Source: JAVBMJ01 sp031551275 (GTDB taxonomy: Bacteria > Bacteroidota > Bacteroidia > Bacteroidales > Rikenellaceae). Taken from it: a stretch of 64,000 nt of DNA. The notes under the pieces were generated by a model. The model saw only the letters and a list, made by a program, of their open reading frames with translations, was not told the DNA's origin and did not search any database. The stretch covers positions 62,001 through 126,000 of the forward strand of contig JAVBNX010000007.1 of the NCBI GenBank assembly GCA_031551275.1. The letters run 5' to 3'. Below are positions 35,033 through 44,137 of this stretch, in pieces; the stretch's first letter is position 1; each line of letters opens with the position of its first letter. The translations under genes and the position numbers were made by a program.

Positions 35033-36286
35033 ATGACCTCCACGATCATCATAGTTATCGTCGCCCTCGCCTGCTCGGCCTTCTTTTCGGGCATGGAGAT
35101 CGCCTTCGTCTCGGCCAATAAACTCAAGGTCGAGATCGACCGGAAGCGCAATCCGGTGCTCTCGCGCATCATCGGCGTCTTCTTGCGCCACCCCGGCCAA
35201 TACCTGACCACGATCCTGGTGGGCAACAACATCGCGCTGGTCGTCTACTCGCTGAACATGACCGTGCTTTTGAACGACCTGGCCCGGGCGATTGGCCTCT
35301 CGTCCGGCACCTGGGACCTGCTTTTGCAGACGCTCATCTCGACCGTCATCCTGATCTTCACGGCCGAGTTTACCCCCAAGGCGGTGGCCAAGCTCAACCC
35401 CAACCGCTATTTGAACGCCTTTGCGGTCCCCATCTACCTGATCTACCTGCTCCTCTACCCCATAGCCAAGTTGACGACCCTTCTGTCGGTCTTCATCCTG
35501 CGCCTTTTCGGCATGAACATCAGCCGGGGCCACCATTTGCGCACCTTCGACCGCATCGATTTGGCCAACCTTCTGGAGGAGGCCTCCGAGGGCGAGGGCA
35601 ACCCGGACAACGAGATCCGCCTGTTCCAGAACGCATTGGACTTCGCCGAGCAGAGGGTGCGGGATTGCATGGTCCCGCGCGTCGACATGGAGGCGATCGG
35701 GATCGACGGATCGATCGGCGAGCTGACCGGCCGCTTTGTGGAGAGCAAGTACTCGCGCATCTTCGTCTACCGCGACACGATCGACAACATCGTGGGCTAC
35801 GTCAACTCCAAGAGCCTCTTTAAGATGCCCTCCACCATCGGCGAGGTCGTCATCCCGACCCCCTACGTCCCGGGCAGCATGCTCGCGCGCACTTTGCTGA
35901 CCGATCTGACGCGCAAGCGCCAGACGGTAGCCGTGGTAATCGACGAGTTCGGCGGCACGGCGGGCATGGTCTCCATGGAGGACATCCTGGAGGAGATCTT
36001 CGGCGACATCGAGGACGAACACGACTCGCAGGACCTGGTCGAGCAGAAGCTCTCGCCCGGGCACTTCGTCTTTTCCTGCCGCCTGGAGGTGGAGTACCTC
36101 AATGAAAAGTACGGCCTGGAGCTCCCCGAGAGCGACCAGTACGACACCCTGGCTGGCCTGATCCTCTTCCACCACGAGGGCATCCCCTCCCCGGGCGAGG
36201 TAATCGAGGTGGGCAAAGCCGAGCTCAAGGTGGTCAAGGTAAGCGGATCGCGCATTGATTTGGCGAAACTCCGTATTTTGAAGTAA
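35033..36286 (+). CDS. CNNM/CorC family membrane protein (DUF21-CBS-CorC_HlyC)
   Basis: 417 residues. DUF21 membrane domain with about four segments (first: STIIIVIVALACSAFFSGMEIAFVS), then a CBS pair from ~205 (RVRDCMVPRVDMEAIGID) and a CorC_HlyC domain at the end (GHFVFSCRLEVEYLNEKYG). The acidic bridge VVIDEFGGTAGMVSMEDILEEIFGDI is the family hallmark. Related proteins transport or regulate Mg2+/Co2+; in Bacteroidetes one such protein is named GldE, so this could be the GldE homologue. An 88-bp gap with a promoter separates it from the foldase gene. Confidence 0.85.
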   Translation: MTSTIIIVIVALACSAFFSGMEIAFVSANKLKVEIDRKRNPVLSRIIGVFLRHPGQYLTTILVGNNIALVVYSLNMTVLLNDLARAIGLSSGTWDLLLQTLISTVILIFTAEFTPKAVAKLNPNRYLNAFAVPIYLIYLLLYPIAKLTTLLSVFILRLFGMNISRGHHLRTFDRIDLANLLEEASEGEGNPDNEIRLFQNALDFAEQRVRDCMVPRVDMEAIGIDGSIGELTGRFVESKYSRIFVYRDTIDNIVGYVNSKSLFKMPSTIGEVVIPTPYVPGSMLARTLLTDLTRKRQTVAVVIDEFGGTAGMVSMEDILEEIFGDIEDEHDSQDLVEQKLSPGHFVFSCRLEVEYLNEKYGLELPESDQYDTLAGLILFHHEGIPSPGEVIEVGKAELKVVKVSGSRIDLAKLRILK

Positions 36287-36301
36287 ATTAACCGTTTTGT
36301 A

Positions 36302-36333
36302 TTTCGACCATTTAAGGATTTTTACTATCTTTG
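36302..36333 (+). promoter_or_regulatory. Candidate promoter of the PpiD-like gene
   Basis: TTTC at 36302-36305, a 20-bp spacer, then TATCTTTG at 36326-36333 (exact TAnnTTTG). Leader of ~35 nt to the ATG at 36374. Confidence 0.6.
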
Positions 36334-36373
36334 AACCCTTAATCGTCTAAAAACTTAATAGCATCAACCTAAT

Positions 36374-38443
36374 ATGGCAACACTCAACACCTTAAGGACC
36401 CGCGGCGGCGTTATCGTATCCATCGTGATCGCCCTTGCCTTGATGGCATTCATTCTGGGCGACCTGTTCTCTTCGGGCGGCAGCATGCTGAACGACCGTA
36501 AGACGCGCGTAGGCGAGATCAACGGCACGAACGTGGGTTATATCGAATACAGCGAGTTGACCGAGAACCTGTCCAACATCTCCCGCCTGATGACCGGCCG
36601 CGAGTCGTTGAGCGCCGAGGAGCACGACCGCATGCGCGACATGGCCTGGGAGACCCTCATCATGAAGAACTCCTACAAGCCGGGCTTCAGCGCCCTGGGC
36701 CTTGCGGTCGACGGCGCCGAGCAGGAGGACATGACCACGGGCGTCTACCTCTCCCCGGTCATCACGGGCACTTTTGTCAACCCCAACGTGGGTGTTTTCG
36801 ATCCGGCCCTTCTCCGCCAGTTCGTTTCCAGCATCCCCAACGACCCGAGCGGCAACAGCGCGGCTTTGTGGAGCTACCTGAAAAACCAGATGGTCGAGCA
36901 GCGCCTGATGTCCAAGTACATCAACCTGGTCTCCAAGGGGATGTTCGTGACCGACCTGGAGGTCGAGCAGAGCGTCGAGCAGATGAACACCAACTACTCG
37001 ATCGATTTCGTGGCCCGGAATTTCAGCTCGGTCGCCGATTCGTTGGTCACGGTCACCAACGCCGACCTGAAAAAGTACTACGACAAGCACCGCGAGCGCT
37101 TCTTCCAGAGGGGCTCCGTCCGCCAGATCGAATACGTTTTGTTCGACCTTCTGCCCTCTCCGGAGGACTACCAGGCCGCCCAGAAGCACATCGACGGCAT
37201 CGCCGCGGAGTTTGCCGCCAGCGACGCCCCCATGCAATACGCCACCCAGAACTCCCAATCCCAGATCTCCAACCGCTTTGTCAAGGAGTCGGATATGGAG
37301 CCCGCCGTGGCCGCCGCGATCTGGGGCAAGCCCGACGCGATGTACGGTCCCGTGCTCAGGGGCGAAACCTACACGCTGGCCCGCCTGGGCGAGGCGCGCA
37401 GCATACCCGACTCGCTGGGCGCCAGCCACATCCTGCTCCCCCCGGGCTCGCAAAAACAAGCCGACAGCCTGGTAACCGTCATCAAAAAGGGCGGCGATTT
37501 CGCCGCTCTGGCCCAGGAGTACTCGCTGGACCAGAACGCCAACATGCAGGGCGGCGATTTGGGCCGCTTTACCCCCGAGACCATGATCCCCGAATTCAGC
37601 GACGCCTGCCTGAAGGCCAACCGGGGCGACGTGTTTACCGTCGAGACGCAGTACGGCATCCATGTCGTGCGCCTGACCTATAAATCCGCACCGGTACAGA
37701 AGGCCCAACTGGCCCAGATTACCTACACGGTCGAGCCGAGCGACGCCACCGAGCAGCAGATCTACCAGAAGGCGCAGGCCTTCTACGCCGCCACCGCCGG
37801 AACGCTCAAGGGCTTCCAAACCGCGGCATCCACCGAGGCTTTGATCCCCCGCCGGGCAATGATCCGCAACGTCGACCGCAACCTCAACGGGCTGGACGAG
37901 TCCCGCACGGTGGTCAACTGGGCCTTCAACAGCAAGGTGGGAGCCGTCTCCGGCGTCACCGAGATCGGCCGCGAATACTACCTGGTAGCAGCTTTGATGG
38001 ACGCCCGCGACGACGGGTACCTCAAGTTCGACCAGGTCGCCAACGACATCAAACCGATGGTCCTCGAGGAGAAGAAGGCCGACTACCTGCTCTCCAAGAC
38101 CCAGGGCACGACCCTGGCCGAGGTCGCCGCATCCGCCGGACAACAGATCCAATCCGCCTCAAACATAAACTACGGTTCGTTCAACATCGACGGCGTGGGC
38201 GTTGAACTCCGCCTGATCGGAGCCGTTACCGCAGGCTTGCAGCCCGGTACGCTTTCCAAGCCGGTCAAGGGCTACGGAGGCCTCTACTTCTTCAACGTGA
38301 CCGACGTGGAGAAGAGCGACTACGCGACAGCCGAGGCCGAGAAGGTCCGCCTTGAATCGATGACCACCGCCTACCTCAACGAGCGCCTCAACCAGGCGAT
38401 GCAGGAACAGAGCGACGTGATCGACCGCCGGGTAAAATTCTAA
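36374..38443 (+). CDS. Membrane-anchored peptidyl-prolyl isomerase/foldase (PpiD-like)
   Basis: 689 residues. The N-terminal membrane anchor (GGVIVSIVIALALMAFILGDL) precedes a SurA-like chaperone region. The parvulin rotamase domain lies at ~345-435 (LGASHILLPPGSQKQADSL, GGDFAALAQEYSLD, GGDLGRFTPETMIPEF, TQYGIHVVRL), followed by a second, degenerate rotamase-like part. It helps fold outer-membrane and secreted proteins in the periplasm. It has its own promoter and is followed by the GYF_2 gene after 4 bp. Confidence 0.88.
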   Translation: MATLNTLRTRGGVIVSIVIALALMAFILGDLFSSGGSMLNDRKTRVGEINGTNVGYIEYSELTENLSNISRLMTGRESLSAEEHDRMRDMAWETLIMKNSYKPGFSALGLAVDGAEQEDMTTGVYLSPVITGTFVNPNVGVFDPALLRQFVSSIPNDPSGNSAALWSYLKNQMVEQRLMSKYINLVSKGMFVTDLEVEQSVEQMNTNYSIDFVARNFSSVADSLVTVTNADLKKYYDKHRERFFQRGSVRQIEYVLFDLLPSPEDYQAAQKHIDGIAAEFAASDAPMQYATQNSQSQISNRFVKESDMEPAVAAAIWGKPDAMYGPVLRGETYTLARLGEARSIPDSLGASHILLPPGSQKQADSLVTVIKKGGDFAALAQEYSLDQNANMQGGDLGRFTPETMIPEFSDACLKANRGDVFTVETQYGIHVVRLTYKSAPVQKAQLAQITYTVEPSDATEQQIYQKAQAFYAATAGTLKGFQTAASTEALIPRRAMIRNVDRNLNGLDESRTVVNWAFNSKVGAVSGVTEIGREYYLVAALMDARDDGYLKFDQVANDIKPMVLEEKKADYLLSKTQGTTLAEVAASAGQQIQSASNINYGSFNIDGVGVELRLIGAVTAGLQPGTLSKPVKGYGGLYFFNVTDVEKSDYATAEAEKVRLESMTTAYLNERLNQAMQEQSDVIDRRVKF

Positions 38444-38447
38444 GGCG

Positions 38448-38918
38448 ATGGGAAAATATTTCTACATAGACGCCAACTTCAAGCAGCAGGGTCCCTGCTC
38501 GATCGAAGAGTTACGCGCTGTGGGGATTACCCGCCAGACGAAGGTATGGAGTGCCGATATGCCCGACTGGGCCGAAGCCGGTGCTGTGCCCGAACTGAAA
38601 ACCCTGTTCGAGATGACCCCGCCCCCGGCGGCAGGCAATATGCAGAACATCGCCTCGGCGCAGAAGCCCTGCTCCTGCCTGGTCTGGGCCATCCTGTCCA
38701 CGATTTTCTGCTGCCTTCCTTTCGGGATCGTGAGCATCGTCTTCGCCGCCAAGGTCGATTCGGCCTGGTCTGAGGGCAACTACGACCTGGCCCGCGAGTC
38801 GGCCGTCAAGGCCCGCAATTGGGCGATCGCCAGTGCGGTCAGCGGCGTGGCCATTTCAGCCATCGTGATGGCCTTTTACGGGGCGATTATCGCGGCAGCG
38901 ATTAGCGGGGCTATGTAA
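38448..38918 (+). CDS. GYF_2 domain plus CD225-like membrane protein
   Basis: 156 residues. Residues 1-55 are a GYF_2 domain (YFYIDANFKQQGPCSIEELRA, VWSADMPDWAEAGAVPELK). After a Pro/Ala linker, ~78-155 are two hydrophobic segments of the CD225/dispanin kind: CSCLVWAILSTIFCCLPFGIVSIVFAAKV, a charged loop, and SAVSGVAISAIVMAFYGAII. The cytoplasmic GYF part may read proline-rich partners, but no function is established. The deoxynucleoside kinase ATG overlaps its stop by one base. Confidence 0.75.
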   Translation: MGKYFYIDANFKQQGPCSIEELRAVGITRQTKVWSADMPDWAEAGAVPELKTLFEMTPPPAAGNMQNIASAQKPCSCLVWAILSTIFCCLPFGIVSIVFAAKVDSAWSEGNYDLARESAVKARNWAIASAVSGVAISAIVMAFYGAIIAAAISGAM

Positions 38919-39544
38919 TGTACATCGCGATCACCGGAAATATCGGCAGCGGCAAGACCTCCCTGACAGAGATCCTGGCCAAACGCTGCAACCTGGAGAC
39001 CTACTACGAGGATGAGAACAATCCGTACATAGGGGACTTCTACGACGATATGAACCGCTGGTCGTTCAACCTCCAGATCTACTTCCTGGGCAGCCGCATC
39101 CGCCAGGCCTCCGGCATCCTGGACAGCGGCAAGGATCTGATCCAGGACCGCACGATCTACGAGGACGCCTACATCTTCGCCGCCAACCTCCACGAGATGG
39201 GCCTGATGTCGACCCGCGATTTCGAGACCTACTTCAAGATCTTCGACCTGGCCGAGGGCCTGATCACCAAGCCCGACCTGCTGATCTACCTCAAAGCGGG
39301 CGTGCCGACCCTGATCAGCCAGATCCAAAAGCGCGGCCGTGAGTACGAGATGTCCATCAGCGAGGAGTACCTTGCCCGCCTGAACCGCAAGTACGACAAC
39401 TGGATCGAGAACATCTACCCGGGCGAAGTCTGCGTGATCGACATCAACAAGGAGGACTTCATCCTCAACCCCGAAGTCCTGGACCCTGTGGTTGCCCGCA
39501 TCACACAACTCCGTGAGGAGTTGACTTCGGCTGCTCGCCCCTGA
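38918..39544 (+). CDS. Deoxynucleoside kinase
   Basis: 208 residues. P-loop GNIGSGKTSL at residue 7, substrate-binding ENNPYIGDFYDD, the DRT motif LIQDRTIYEDAYIF and lid Arg region QKRGREYEMSIS identify the dNK/dGK-dAK family. It salvages deoxynucleosides to monophosphates. Substrate preference cannot be read off. It ends 22 bp from a convergent gene. Confidence 0.92.
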   Translation: MYIAITGNIGSGKTSLTEILAKRCNLETYYEDENNPYIGDFYDDMNRWSFNLQIYFLGSRIRQASGILDSGKDLIQDRTIYEDAYIFAANLHEMGLMSTRDFETYFKIFDLAEGLITKPDLLIYLKAGVPTLISQIQKRGREYEMSISEEYLARLNRKYDNWIENIYPGEVCVIDINKEDFILNPEVLDPVVARITQLREELTSAARP

Positions 39545-39566
39545 TCTTCCGTTAAGCAGATCCCCA

Positions 39567-41006
39567 TTATTCAGGCACGACGTCCCATTGGATGGGAACG
39601 TTCGCAAATTCGAGCATCCCACGAATTGCGGCACTGAAACGGTAACTTATCTTTACGGTTTGGAATTCCGTTAAGCCGGTTGGTATTTTTTCAAAGGCAT
39701 AACGGTCTTTGAGCGTTATCTTATGCTTAGTCGCGGCAGCGTCAAGATCGTAACGCTTGCTTTCACTCATATACATGCCATATTCATTCCCGGCGGCGTC
39801 GGTCGCCGTACTTTTGCCGTTGCCGTCCGTGCTTCCGCCGAAACTTGCGGAATTTATACCTGTTTTATTGGAGATATTAAATACGATCGCTACTTTTCCC
39901 GTGTTGCGGTCGCCAAAAGCCATTACAGAGTCAATCACAATATATTCCGACCCCGTGCCGACTATCTTCCCCGTTAAATTTTTATCGTAAGCCGGCTGTT
40001 CAACCGACGGCTCAGTTGGCCCGGTTGGCCCGGTTGGCTCAGTTGGCTCAGTTGGCCCGGTTGGCGTCGGCGATTCCGGTTTTGGCGCTACCGGTGTCTG
40101 CGTCGGAGTTTGCGTCGGAGTCGACGTCTGTGTTACCGGCCTCTGCGTCGGTGTTACTGGTGTCGATGCCGGTTGCACCGGTGGTTTCTGTGGCGCTCCG
40201 TATTGTCTATCAGCCACTTGACCTCTTGTGCCGCCGCCGCCTTTGTCCGGCGTCGCCTTCTCGCTCCCCAAGCCCGGTTCCGCAACTCCCCCGGCGTTCC
40301 GTGCTCTCTCTGCTTGTTCGGCAACAGGGTCGCTTTCGGTCTGCTGCGTCCCGGGTTGGATTGTGTCATTTTTCTGTATGGCAGGTTGTTCTACTGTTTC
40401 TACCGCTTTTGAAGCATCGAGCGGAACACCCGGCTTATATTTATCGAACGGATACCCCTTGGATTTTCCATCATAAGGAATTACCAAAACCTGCACCTTA
40501 TCCATGGGCAATGGCTGATCCGACTGTACAAAATAGCGGTCAATACTATACTTGACTGCAATTTTTTTATATTTTTCATACCTGCCCCATGCTGTTTCAT
40601 CCGGAGATACTTTTTCCATCGGAGTTGTAACGTTTAAAGCCCCTGTTGCAGGAACAAATTTCCCTGTGGAAGCATCAGGCAGCAACAGTTGAATCATAAA
40701 CTGCAAACGGCACTCTTTTAGCGCATCAACGATTAACATACCGGCTACCGGCTCGTAAATGTATTCGCCGTCTGCGTTAAGCAAACCATTCCATTTCACT
40801 ACTTCGGGCACATCAACTTCAAAATGGAAATAGTACCCCGGACCTTTTTTGTCATACGCTCCGTAAGTAATACCCTGCACCGCAAATTGAGGCTCGAGTG
40901 ACTTTTCAAAGATGTGTCTGACAGGCAAAGTTTGCGCCTTTACCGATTGCGGTATGCTGGCTGCCAGGCAAAATGCAACAACAAAAATGAAGGATACCTG
41001 TTTCAT
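39567..41006 (-). CDS. Secreted protein of unknown function with Pro/Thr repeat linker
   Basis: 479 residues starting with signal peptide MKQVSFIFVVAFCLAASIPQSVKAQ. Residues ~30-200 and ~345-479 look like two beta-rich domains, the second with DSVMAFGDRNTGKVAIVFNISN. The linker (~215-345) is disordered: Gln/Asp/Gly-rich, then Pro-Thr repeats, encoded partly by six 9-bp tandem units at 40011-40064. The gene is clearly more AT-rich than its neighbours, especially over 40540-41000, which may mark transfer. It has its own promoter and no operon partner. I do not recognise the family. Confidence 0.7.
   Translation of the reverse strand: MKQVSFIFVVAFCLAASIPQSVKAQTLPVRHIFEKSLEPQFAVQGITYGAYDKKGPGYYFHFEVDVPEVVKWNGLLNADGEYIYEPVAGMLIVDALKECRLQFMIQLLLPDASTGKFVPATGALNVTTPMEKVSPDETAWGRYEKYKKIAVKYSIDRYFVQSDQPLPMDKVQVLVIPYDGKSKGYPFDKYKPGVPLDASKAVETVEQPAIQKNDTIQPGTQQTESDPVAEQAERARNAGGVAEPGLGSEKATPDKGGGGTRGQVADRQYGAPQKPPVQPASTPVTPTQRPVTQTSTPTQTPTQTPVAPKPESPTPTGPTEPTEPTGPTGPTEPSVEQPAYDKNLTGKIVGTGSEYIVIDSVMAFGDRNTGKVAIVFNISNKTGINSASFGGSTDGNGKSTATDAAGNEYGMYMSESKRYDLDAAATKHKITLKDRYAFEKIPTGLTEFQTVKISYRFSAAIRGMLEFANVPIQWDVVPE
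40011..40064. repeat. Six 9-bp tandem repeats in the secreted-protein gene
   Basis: Six contiguous units of CTCAGTTGG or CCCGGTTGG in the order A-B-B-A-A-B. They encode Pro-Thr-Glu or Pro-Thr-Gly triplets on the minus strand. Being a multiple of 3, length changes would alter linker length without a frameshift. Confidence 0.9.
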
Positions 41007-41076
41007 AAAGATATTTTTTATGATTAGAAACGCTAATGTGCCTGTGTCAAAACCCTGTCAGGGTTCCAAGTCAAGA

Positions 41077-41108
41077 CAAAGTTAATAACCTTAACCCAAT
41101 GGAACAAC
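41077..41108 (-). promoter_or_regulatory. Candidate promoter of the secreted Pro/Thr protein
   Basis: On the minus strand GTTG (41108-41105), a 20-bp spacer, then TAACTTTG (41084-41077). The leader is about 65 nt to the start at 41006. Confidence 0.5.
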
Positions 41109-41243
41109 CCCTTAACCCCGTTAACGGTTAGATCGCCATAAAAAAACAGCGTTTCAGCGAAAAATCAACATATTATCAGTGCTTTACCCTAAATATTTCT
41201 CAGCACTCCCGAGCGTCTTATCTCAGAATCGGCACCCCGATAA

Positions 41244-41274
41244 TTTGCAATCTCGCGCTATTTGCCTATCTTTG
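41244..41274 (+). promoter_or_regulatory. Consensus promoter of the RNA methyltransferase gene
   Basis: TTTG at 41244-41247, a 19-bp spacer, TATCTTTG at 41267-41274: complete agreement with the Bacteroidetes consensus. It overlaps an upstream in-frame TTG (41262), which therefore cannot be the start and supports the GTG at 41391. Confidence 0.75.
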
Positions 41275-41390
41275 GAGCAAGACGCGTTTACAAATTCAAA
41301 CATCCCTTCCGCTTACCCCCCCTCCTCCTATCCCCTTCCTCCTATCCCCTTTCCGCCGAACATACTTTTTCCCTGAACCCTCCGCCGCCC

Positions 41391-43019
41391 GTGAGCCAGT
41401 TCCATAAGCCCCCTGCCAGCCCCCTCCCCGCCACTCCCCTTTCCGCCCGCCCCCTTCCCGCCGACTTTGTCGCTTCGCTGGACGCGATCCTGCCCCTCGG
41501 CGAGCGGAAACTGCTTGTCGAGGCCCTGACGATGAGCGCCCCCCCGACCTCGATCCGCCTGAACCCCTACAAGATCGCCTCCCCGCCCCCCGGCGAGCCG
41601 GTCCCCTGGTGCCGCTACGGCCGCTACCTGCCCGAGCGCCCCCTCTTCACCCTCGACCCCTCCTTCCACGCGGGCGCCTACTACGTCCAGGAGGCCTCCT
41701 CGATGTTCCTGGAGCACATCGTACGCGAACTGTTAGGCGACCCCGCCCCTGCGACTCCGGCCAACCAAGCATCTCAGGCTGCCCAAACTGCTTCCCGGCC
41801 CCATACAAACCCCGGCACTCCCGCCGCCCCCCTCACACGCAACCTGCCCGCCGGGCTGCGCATCCTCGATCTTTGCGCCTCCCCCGGCGGCAAGACCACG
41901 CTTTTGTCCACCCTTGCGGGACTGGACGGCCTGGTGGTCGCCAACGAACCCGTCCGGGGCAGGGTAGGGGCCCTGATCGACAACGTACGGGCCTGGGGCC
42001 TGGGCAACACGCTGGTTACCACGACCGACCCGTCGGCCTTCGGGGCCGTACCCCACTTCTTCGACCTGCTGGTAGTCGACGCGCCTTGCTCCGGCGAGGG
42101 TATGCTGCGCAAAGACCCTGAAGCGGCGGCTCAGTGGAGCCTGGCCAACGTTACCCTGTGCGCAGGCCGCCAAAAACGCATCCTGGCCGAGGCCTGGGAC
42201 GCGCTCAAACCCGGCGGCATCCTGGTTTACAGCACCTGCACCTTCAACCCGGCCGAAAACGAGGAGATAGCCGCCTGGCTCCACGAAAACTACCATTGCC
42301 AGGGCGTGGACATCCCCCTGGACCCCGCATGGGGCGTGGTGCGTACAGAGACACAAGGCATCCCCACCTTCCACTTTTACCCGCATAAGGCTAAGGGAGA
42401 GGGTTTTACCGTCACCGTCCTGCAAAAGGCCGAAGGCAAATCCAAGCACACGAAAATCGCCTTCTCAACTCCCGCCCGATCAGAACGATCCATGCATTCC
42501 GGCAAATTCGCTTCCGATAGTCCCGCTTATGGCGGCAGACCCTCCCAACCCGGCAAATCCGCCTCCCGCAGCCCCTTCTCCCCGATCAGCCGCAAGGAGG
42601 TCGACGCGTTGCGCTCCTGGGTCGACCAACCCGACGAGATGCGCTTCGAGTGCATAAACCGCACATTCTACGGCTATTATAGCCGTATGGCCCCCGACGT
42701 CAAGTTCCTCTCCGAGAGGCTCCCCGCCGTCTATTCCGGCGTGGCGATGGGCGAACTTTTCAACTACAAGCTGCGCCCCGACCACGCCCTGGCCCTGTTC
42801 AGCGGCCTGGAGCGCGACCCCGCCCGGAGCCTGTTCTCCGTCGCGGAACTAACTGAACAGCAAGTCCTTCAATACCTGCGCATGGAGACGCTCGACCCCG
42901 CTCTGTTCAGCGAGGGCATCAACCTGGTCGCCTGCAACGACCTGCCCCTGGGCTGGATCAAGCGCATCGGCCACAGGACCAATACGTTACTTCCCCAGGC
43001 CCTGCGCATCCGAATGTAG
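41391..43019 (+). CDS. NOL1/NOP2/Sun (RsmF-like) RNA m5C methyltransferase, GTG start
   Basis: 542 residues from GTG 41391 (MSQFHKPPASPLPA); no ATG exists in the N-terminal region and the longer frame runs through the promoter. The SAM motif is ILDLCASPGGKTTLLSTLAG; the two catalytic cysteines are in VVDAPCSGEGM and VYSTCTFNPAENE. The C-terminal RNA-binding part (FSPISRKEVDALRSWV onward) matches RsmF-type rRNA methyltransferases with a PUA-like end. Two low-complexity insertions (~117-152, and another before the C-terminal domain) are unusual. Whether the target is 16S rRNA or tRNA is unknown. Confidence 0.85.
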   Translation: MSQFHKPPASPLPATPLSARPLPADFVASLDAILPLGERKLLVEALTMSAPPTSIRLNPYKIASPPPGEPVPWCRYGRYLPERPLFTLDPSFHAGAYYVQEASSMFLEHIVRELLGDPAPATPANQASQAAQTASRPHTNPGTPAAPLTRNLPAGLRILDLCASPGGKTTLLSTLAGLDGLVVANEPVRGRVGALIDNVRAWGLGNTLVTTTDPSAFGAVPHFFDLLVVDAPCSGEGMLRKDPEAAAQWSLANVTLCAGRQKRILAEAWDALKPGGILVYSTCTFNPAENEEIAAWLHENYHCQGVDIPLDPAWGVVRTETQGIPTFHFYPHKAKGEGFTVTVLQKAEGKSKHTKIAFSTPARSERSMHSGKFASDSPAYGGRPSQPGKSASRSPFSPISRKEVDALRSWVDQPDEMRFECINRTFYGYYSRMAPDVKFLSERLPAVYSGVAMGELFNYKLRPDHALALFSGLERDPARSLFSVAELTEQQVLQYLRMETLDPALFSEGINLVACNDLPLGWIKRIGHRTNTLLPQALRIRM

Positions 43020-43045
43020 TACGGCGCCCCTTATCGCTCCGCCCC

Positions 43046-44137
43046 TTACCTATAATTATATAGCTGGTCCCGCAGCCTGGGCAAAAAACCCGCCTGCCGG
43101 ATCGCCGCCTGCATCCCCGCCGCGTCGAGCGTGACCTGCGATCCCGCCGAGGAGAGCACATTCTCCTCGATCATGATCGACCCCATATCATTGGCCCCCA
43201 TGTGCAGCGCAACCTGCGCCACCGGCACCCCGACTGTGAGCCACGACACCTGTATATTGACCACATTATTCAAAATCAACCGACTGATTGCCAGCGTCTT
43301 CAAGTACTCCGTCGAAGTCACGCCCCCCGAAATACCTTCCTGCTCCAAAACCGTCCCCGCCCCCGAAAAGGTCCAGGGAATAAACGCCGTGAATCCCCTT
43401 GACTCTTCAGGCTTTCGGGCCTGCAACGCCCTAATCTTCAAAAGGTGCTCAACCCTCTGCAAAGGAGTCTCCACATGCCCGAACATCATGGTCGCCGTGG
43501 TGGGAATACCCAGCTTATGAGCCGCCCCCATCACCCCGAGCCACTCGCCCGCGCTTGGTTTTGCCGGGGAGATCCGCCTGCGCACCCCGTCGTCCAAAAT
43601 TTCGGCACCCGCCCCCGGCAGCGAATCGAGCCCCGCATCCCGCAACCGGATCAAGGCCTCTGTATGGCCGATCCCCTCTTTGCGGGCAAGGAAAGCCACC
43701 TCCGGCGCACCCAAAGCATTGAGTTTCAACTGCGGGTAACGCCGCTTCAACTCCCGGAAAAGATCCTCGTAATACCCGATCCCCAAATCCGGATTCAGCC
43801 CGCCCTGCAACAGCAACTGGTCCCCGCCCGCGGCGAGCATCCCCTCGATCTTGGCGATATACTCCTCCAGCGAGGTCACATAAGCCAACTCGCGCTGCGA
43901 GGGTCTGCAATGGAAATTGCAAAACTTGCACCCCGAGACGCACACATTGGTCGTGTTGACATTGCGGTCGATCTGCCAGGTAACCACGTGGGGATCAGCC
44001 ACAAGACGCCGCTTCAACCCGTCCGCCGCCGCGCCCAGTTCGGCCAGCGGCACGTTCAGGTAGAGCCACAACCCCTCATCGGCGGAGACTTCCCCGCCCT
44101 CCACGAGCCTGTTTAATAAAAGATCACTTTCCCTCAC
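43046..44137 (-). CDS. mqnC: Cyclic dehypoxanthinyl futalosine synthase (radical SAM)
   Basis: 363 residues from GTG 44137 (MRESDLLLNRLVEGGE); a longer ATG start at 44176 would lie deep in the previous gene. The radical-SAM cluster cysteines are in CVSGCKFCNF (Cys66, 70, 73). The NTTNVCVSGC sequence and the GAGAEIL loop are of the MqnC type, not MqnE. It cyclises dehypoxanthine futalosine, between the MqnB and MqnD steps encoded at 18.8-20.3 kb. Last gene of the lpxK-punA-ssb-DUF4349 unit, overlapping its upstream neighbour by 14 bp. Confidence 0.92.
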   Translation of the reverse strand: MRESDLLLNRLVEGGEVSADEGLWLYLNVPLAELGAAADGLKRRLVADPHVVTWQIDRNVNTTNVCVSGCKFCNFHCRPSQRELAYVTSLEEYIAKIEGMLAAGGDQLLLQGGLNPDLGIGYYEDLFRELKRRYPQLKLNALGAPEVAFLARKEGIGHTEALIRLRDAGLDSLPGAGAEILDDGVRRRISPAKPSAGEWLGVMGAAHKLGIPTTATMMFGHVETPLQRVEHLLKIRALQARKPEESRGFTAFIPWTFSGAGTVLEQEGISGGVTSTEYLKTLAISRLILNNVVNIQVSWLTVGVPVAQVALHMGANDMGSIMIEENVLSSAGSQVTLDAAGMQAAIRQAGFLPRLRDQLYNYR

